Below the pieces are notes generated by a model, which was not told the origin of the DNA, ran no database searches, and saw nothing but the letters and a program-made list of their open reading frames with translations. Source: SHZI01 sp964384525 (GTDB taxonomy: Bacteria > Pseudomonadota > Gammaproteobacteria > Steroidobacterales > GCA-2729495). From it: 6,304 nt of DNA. Of this stretch, positions 5,337-6,304 are shown one piece after another. The position numbers were made by a program, and so were the translations under genes. Location of the stretch: the NCBI GenBank assembly GCA_964384525.1, contig CAYLKO010000084.1, positions 1 to 6,304 on the forward strand, in the 5' to 3' direction. Each line of letters opens with the position of its first letter. The stretch's first letter is position 1.

Positions 5337-6304
5337 CTAGACCGGAACGCGCAGGTAATCAGCCTGGTCGGTGGTGAGCACCGTCAACTGGGCGCCGATC
5401 TTCTGCAGGTGCAGGCGGGCGACCTTTTCGTCGCGCTGCTTCGGCAGCACGTAGACCTTTTTGTCGTACTTCGTCGGGTTTTGCCACAGGTCGATCTGGG
5501 CCAGCACCTGGTTGGTGAAGGAATTGGACATCACGAAGCTGGGATGGCCGGTGCCGCAACCGAGATTCACCAGCCGCCCCTCGGCCAGCAGGATGATCCG
5601 CTTGCCATCGGGGAAAATCACGTGGTCGACCTGCGGCTTGATGTTTTCCCACTTGAGGTGGCGCAAGCCGGCCACGTCGATTTCGCTGTCGAAGTGGCCG
5701 ATGTTGCAGACGATCGACTGGTTCTTCATCTTCGTCATGTGGTCGAAGGTGATCACGCCGAAGTTGCCGGTGGCGCTGACGAAGATGTCGCCCTGGCTGC
5801 ACGCCTGATCCATGGTCACGACGCGATAGCCTTCCATGGCGGCCTGCAGGGCGTTGATCGGATCGATCTCGGTCACCCAGACCGTCGCGCCGAGGCCCCG
5901 CAGCGACTGGGCACAGCCTTTGCCGACGTCGCCATAACCGGCGACCACGGCGATCTTCCCGGCGATCATCACGTCGGTGGCCCGCTTGATGCCGTCCACC
6001 AGCGATTCGCGGCAGCCATAGAGATTGTCGAACTTGGACTTGGTGACCGAGTCGTTGACATTGATCGCGGGGCACTTGAGCTTGCCGAGCTTGGCCATCT
6101 CGTAGAGCCGGCCGACACCGGTGGTGGTTTCCTCCGAGATGCCCCGCACGTTCTGCATGAGTTCCGGGTATTTGTCGTGCATGACGGCGGTCAGGTCGCC
6201 GCCGTCATCGAGGATCATGTTCGGCGTCCAGCCATCCGGGCCGTGTATCGTCTGCTCGACGCACCACCAGTACTCCTCCTCGGTCTCCCCCTTCCAGGCG
6301 AACA
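5337..6304 (-). CDS. ahcY: S-adenosylhomocysteine hydrolase, 5' end cut by window
   Basis: AhcY is the cytoplasmic NAD-dependent enzyme that splits S-adenosylhomocysteine into adenosine and homocysteine, relieving inhibition of methyltransferases. The frame is open from the window edge (FAWKGETEEEYWW) and gives 321 residues; the N-terminal part lies outside. Fragment positions: substrate-domain NMILDDGGDL (28-37) and EETTTGVGRLYEM (57-69); catalytic-region NDSVTKSKFDN (83-93), with the family's lysine and aspartate; NAD-binding GYGDVGKGCA (122-131); GHFDSEID (204-211); and GRLVNLGCGTGHPSFVM (242-258) with the conserved histidine. The internal ATG at 6218 is not the start. The frame ends QADYLRVPV followed by TAG TGA, about ten residues short of the family's C-terminus, and the missing tail is encoded in frame just beyond (next entry). 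Up to that point the protein is highly conserved, and its codon use matches its neighbours. Confidence 0.96.
   Translation of the reverse strand, partial: FAWKGETEEEYWWCVEQTIHGPDGWTPNMILDDGGDLTAVMHDKYPELMQNVRGISEETTTGVGRLYEMAKLGKLKCPAINVNDSVTKSKFDNLYGCRESLVDGIKRATDVMIAGKIAVVAGYGDVGKGCAQSLRGLGATVWVTEIDPINALQAAMEGYRVVTMDQACSQGDIFVSATGNFGVITFDHMTKMKNQSIVCNIGHFDSEIDVAGLRHLKWENIKPQVDHVIFPDGKRIILLAEGRLVNLGCGTGHPSFVMSNSFTNQVLAQIDLWQNPTKYDKKVYVLPKQRDEKVARLHLQKIGAQLTVLTTDQADYLRVPV

Noticed and set aside
5334..5339. Reassigned stop codons or selenocysteine insertion to explain the ahcY double stop
   Set aside because: TAG ends the Lon-domain, rubredoxin and cpdA-like genes, and TGA ends the membrane-protein, mpl and TraB/GumN genes, so both act as stops here. 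The replaced residues are Glu and Gly, not Cys.
4370..5377. 335-codon plus-strand open frame opposite the cpdA-like gene
   Set aside because: It is antisense to a gene with clear family motifs, runs into the ahcY end, and its translation shows no recognisable domain. Long antisense frames are expected at this GC content.

Overview
The window is gene-dense, GC-rich DNA whose gene content points to a gammaproteobacterial chromosome. RNase D, the murein-recycling ligase Mpl, a stand-alone Lon N-terminal-domain protein, a CpdA-type phosphodiesterase and a proteobacterial-type S-adenosylhomocysteine hydrolase are typical of that group. No finer placement is safe. I see no tRNA, rRNA, CRISPR array, insertion sequence or phage gene, so this looks like core rather than accessory sequence.

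Layout, left to right. (1) Positions 2-745, minus strand: most of an RNase D gene (rnd), running off the left edge. (2) Positions 746-807: a short divergent intergenic region holding a possible 13-codon leader ORF. (3) Positions 808-3498, plus strand: a compact four-gene cluster that looks like one operon. It holds a small five-helix membrane protein, mpl, a Lon-substrate-binding-domain protein (4-base GTGA overlap with mpl) and a 54-residue rubredoxin whose ribosome binding site overlaps the previous stop codon. (4) Positions 3507-5173, minus strand and convergent with the rubredoxin: a secreted TraB/GumN-family protein and, upstream of it, a CpdA-like metallophosphoesterase. (5) Positions 5174-5303: non-coding DNA with a perfect GC palindrome followed by eight T on the plus strand. 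(6) Positions 5304-6304, minus strand: the C-terminal two thirds or so of ahcY, running off the right edge.

The genes serve separate housekeeping roles. These are 3' RNA processing (rnd), reuse of murein tripeptide in the cytoplasm (mpl), electron transfer (rubredoxin), cyclic-nucleotide or related phosphodiester hydrolysis (cpdA-like) and removal of S-adenosylhomocysteine in the methyl cycle (ahcY). The Lon-domain, TraB/GumN and membrane proteins have no firmly known role.

Two anomalies stand out. The ahcY frame meets two adjacent stop codons (TAG TGA) exactly where the family has Glu-Gly, and the conserved C-terminal NAD-site tail (PYK..HYRY) continues in the same frame beyond them to a normal stop. 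The CpdA-like protein has Ala in place of the first metal-binding Asp of the D-x-H motif, with all other metal motifs intact. Either could be a real biological change or a sequence error; the reads would decide. A third, weaker oddity is the left 60-75 bases, where the rnd frame loses both family similarity and normal codon use.
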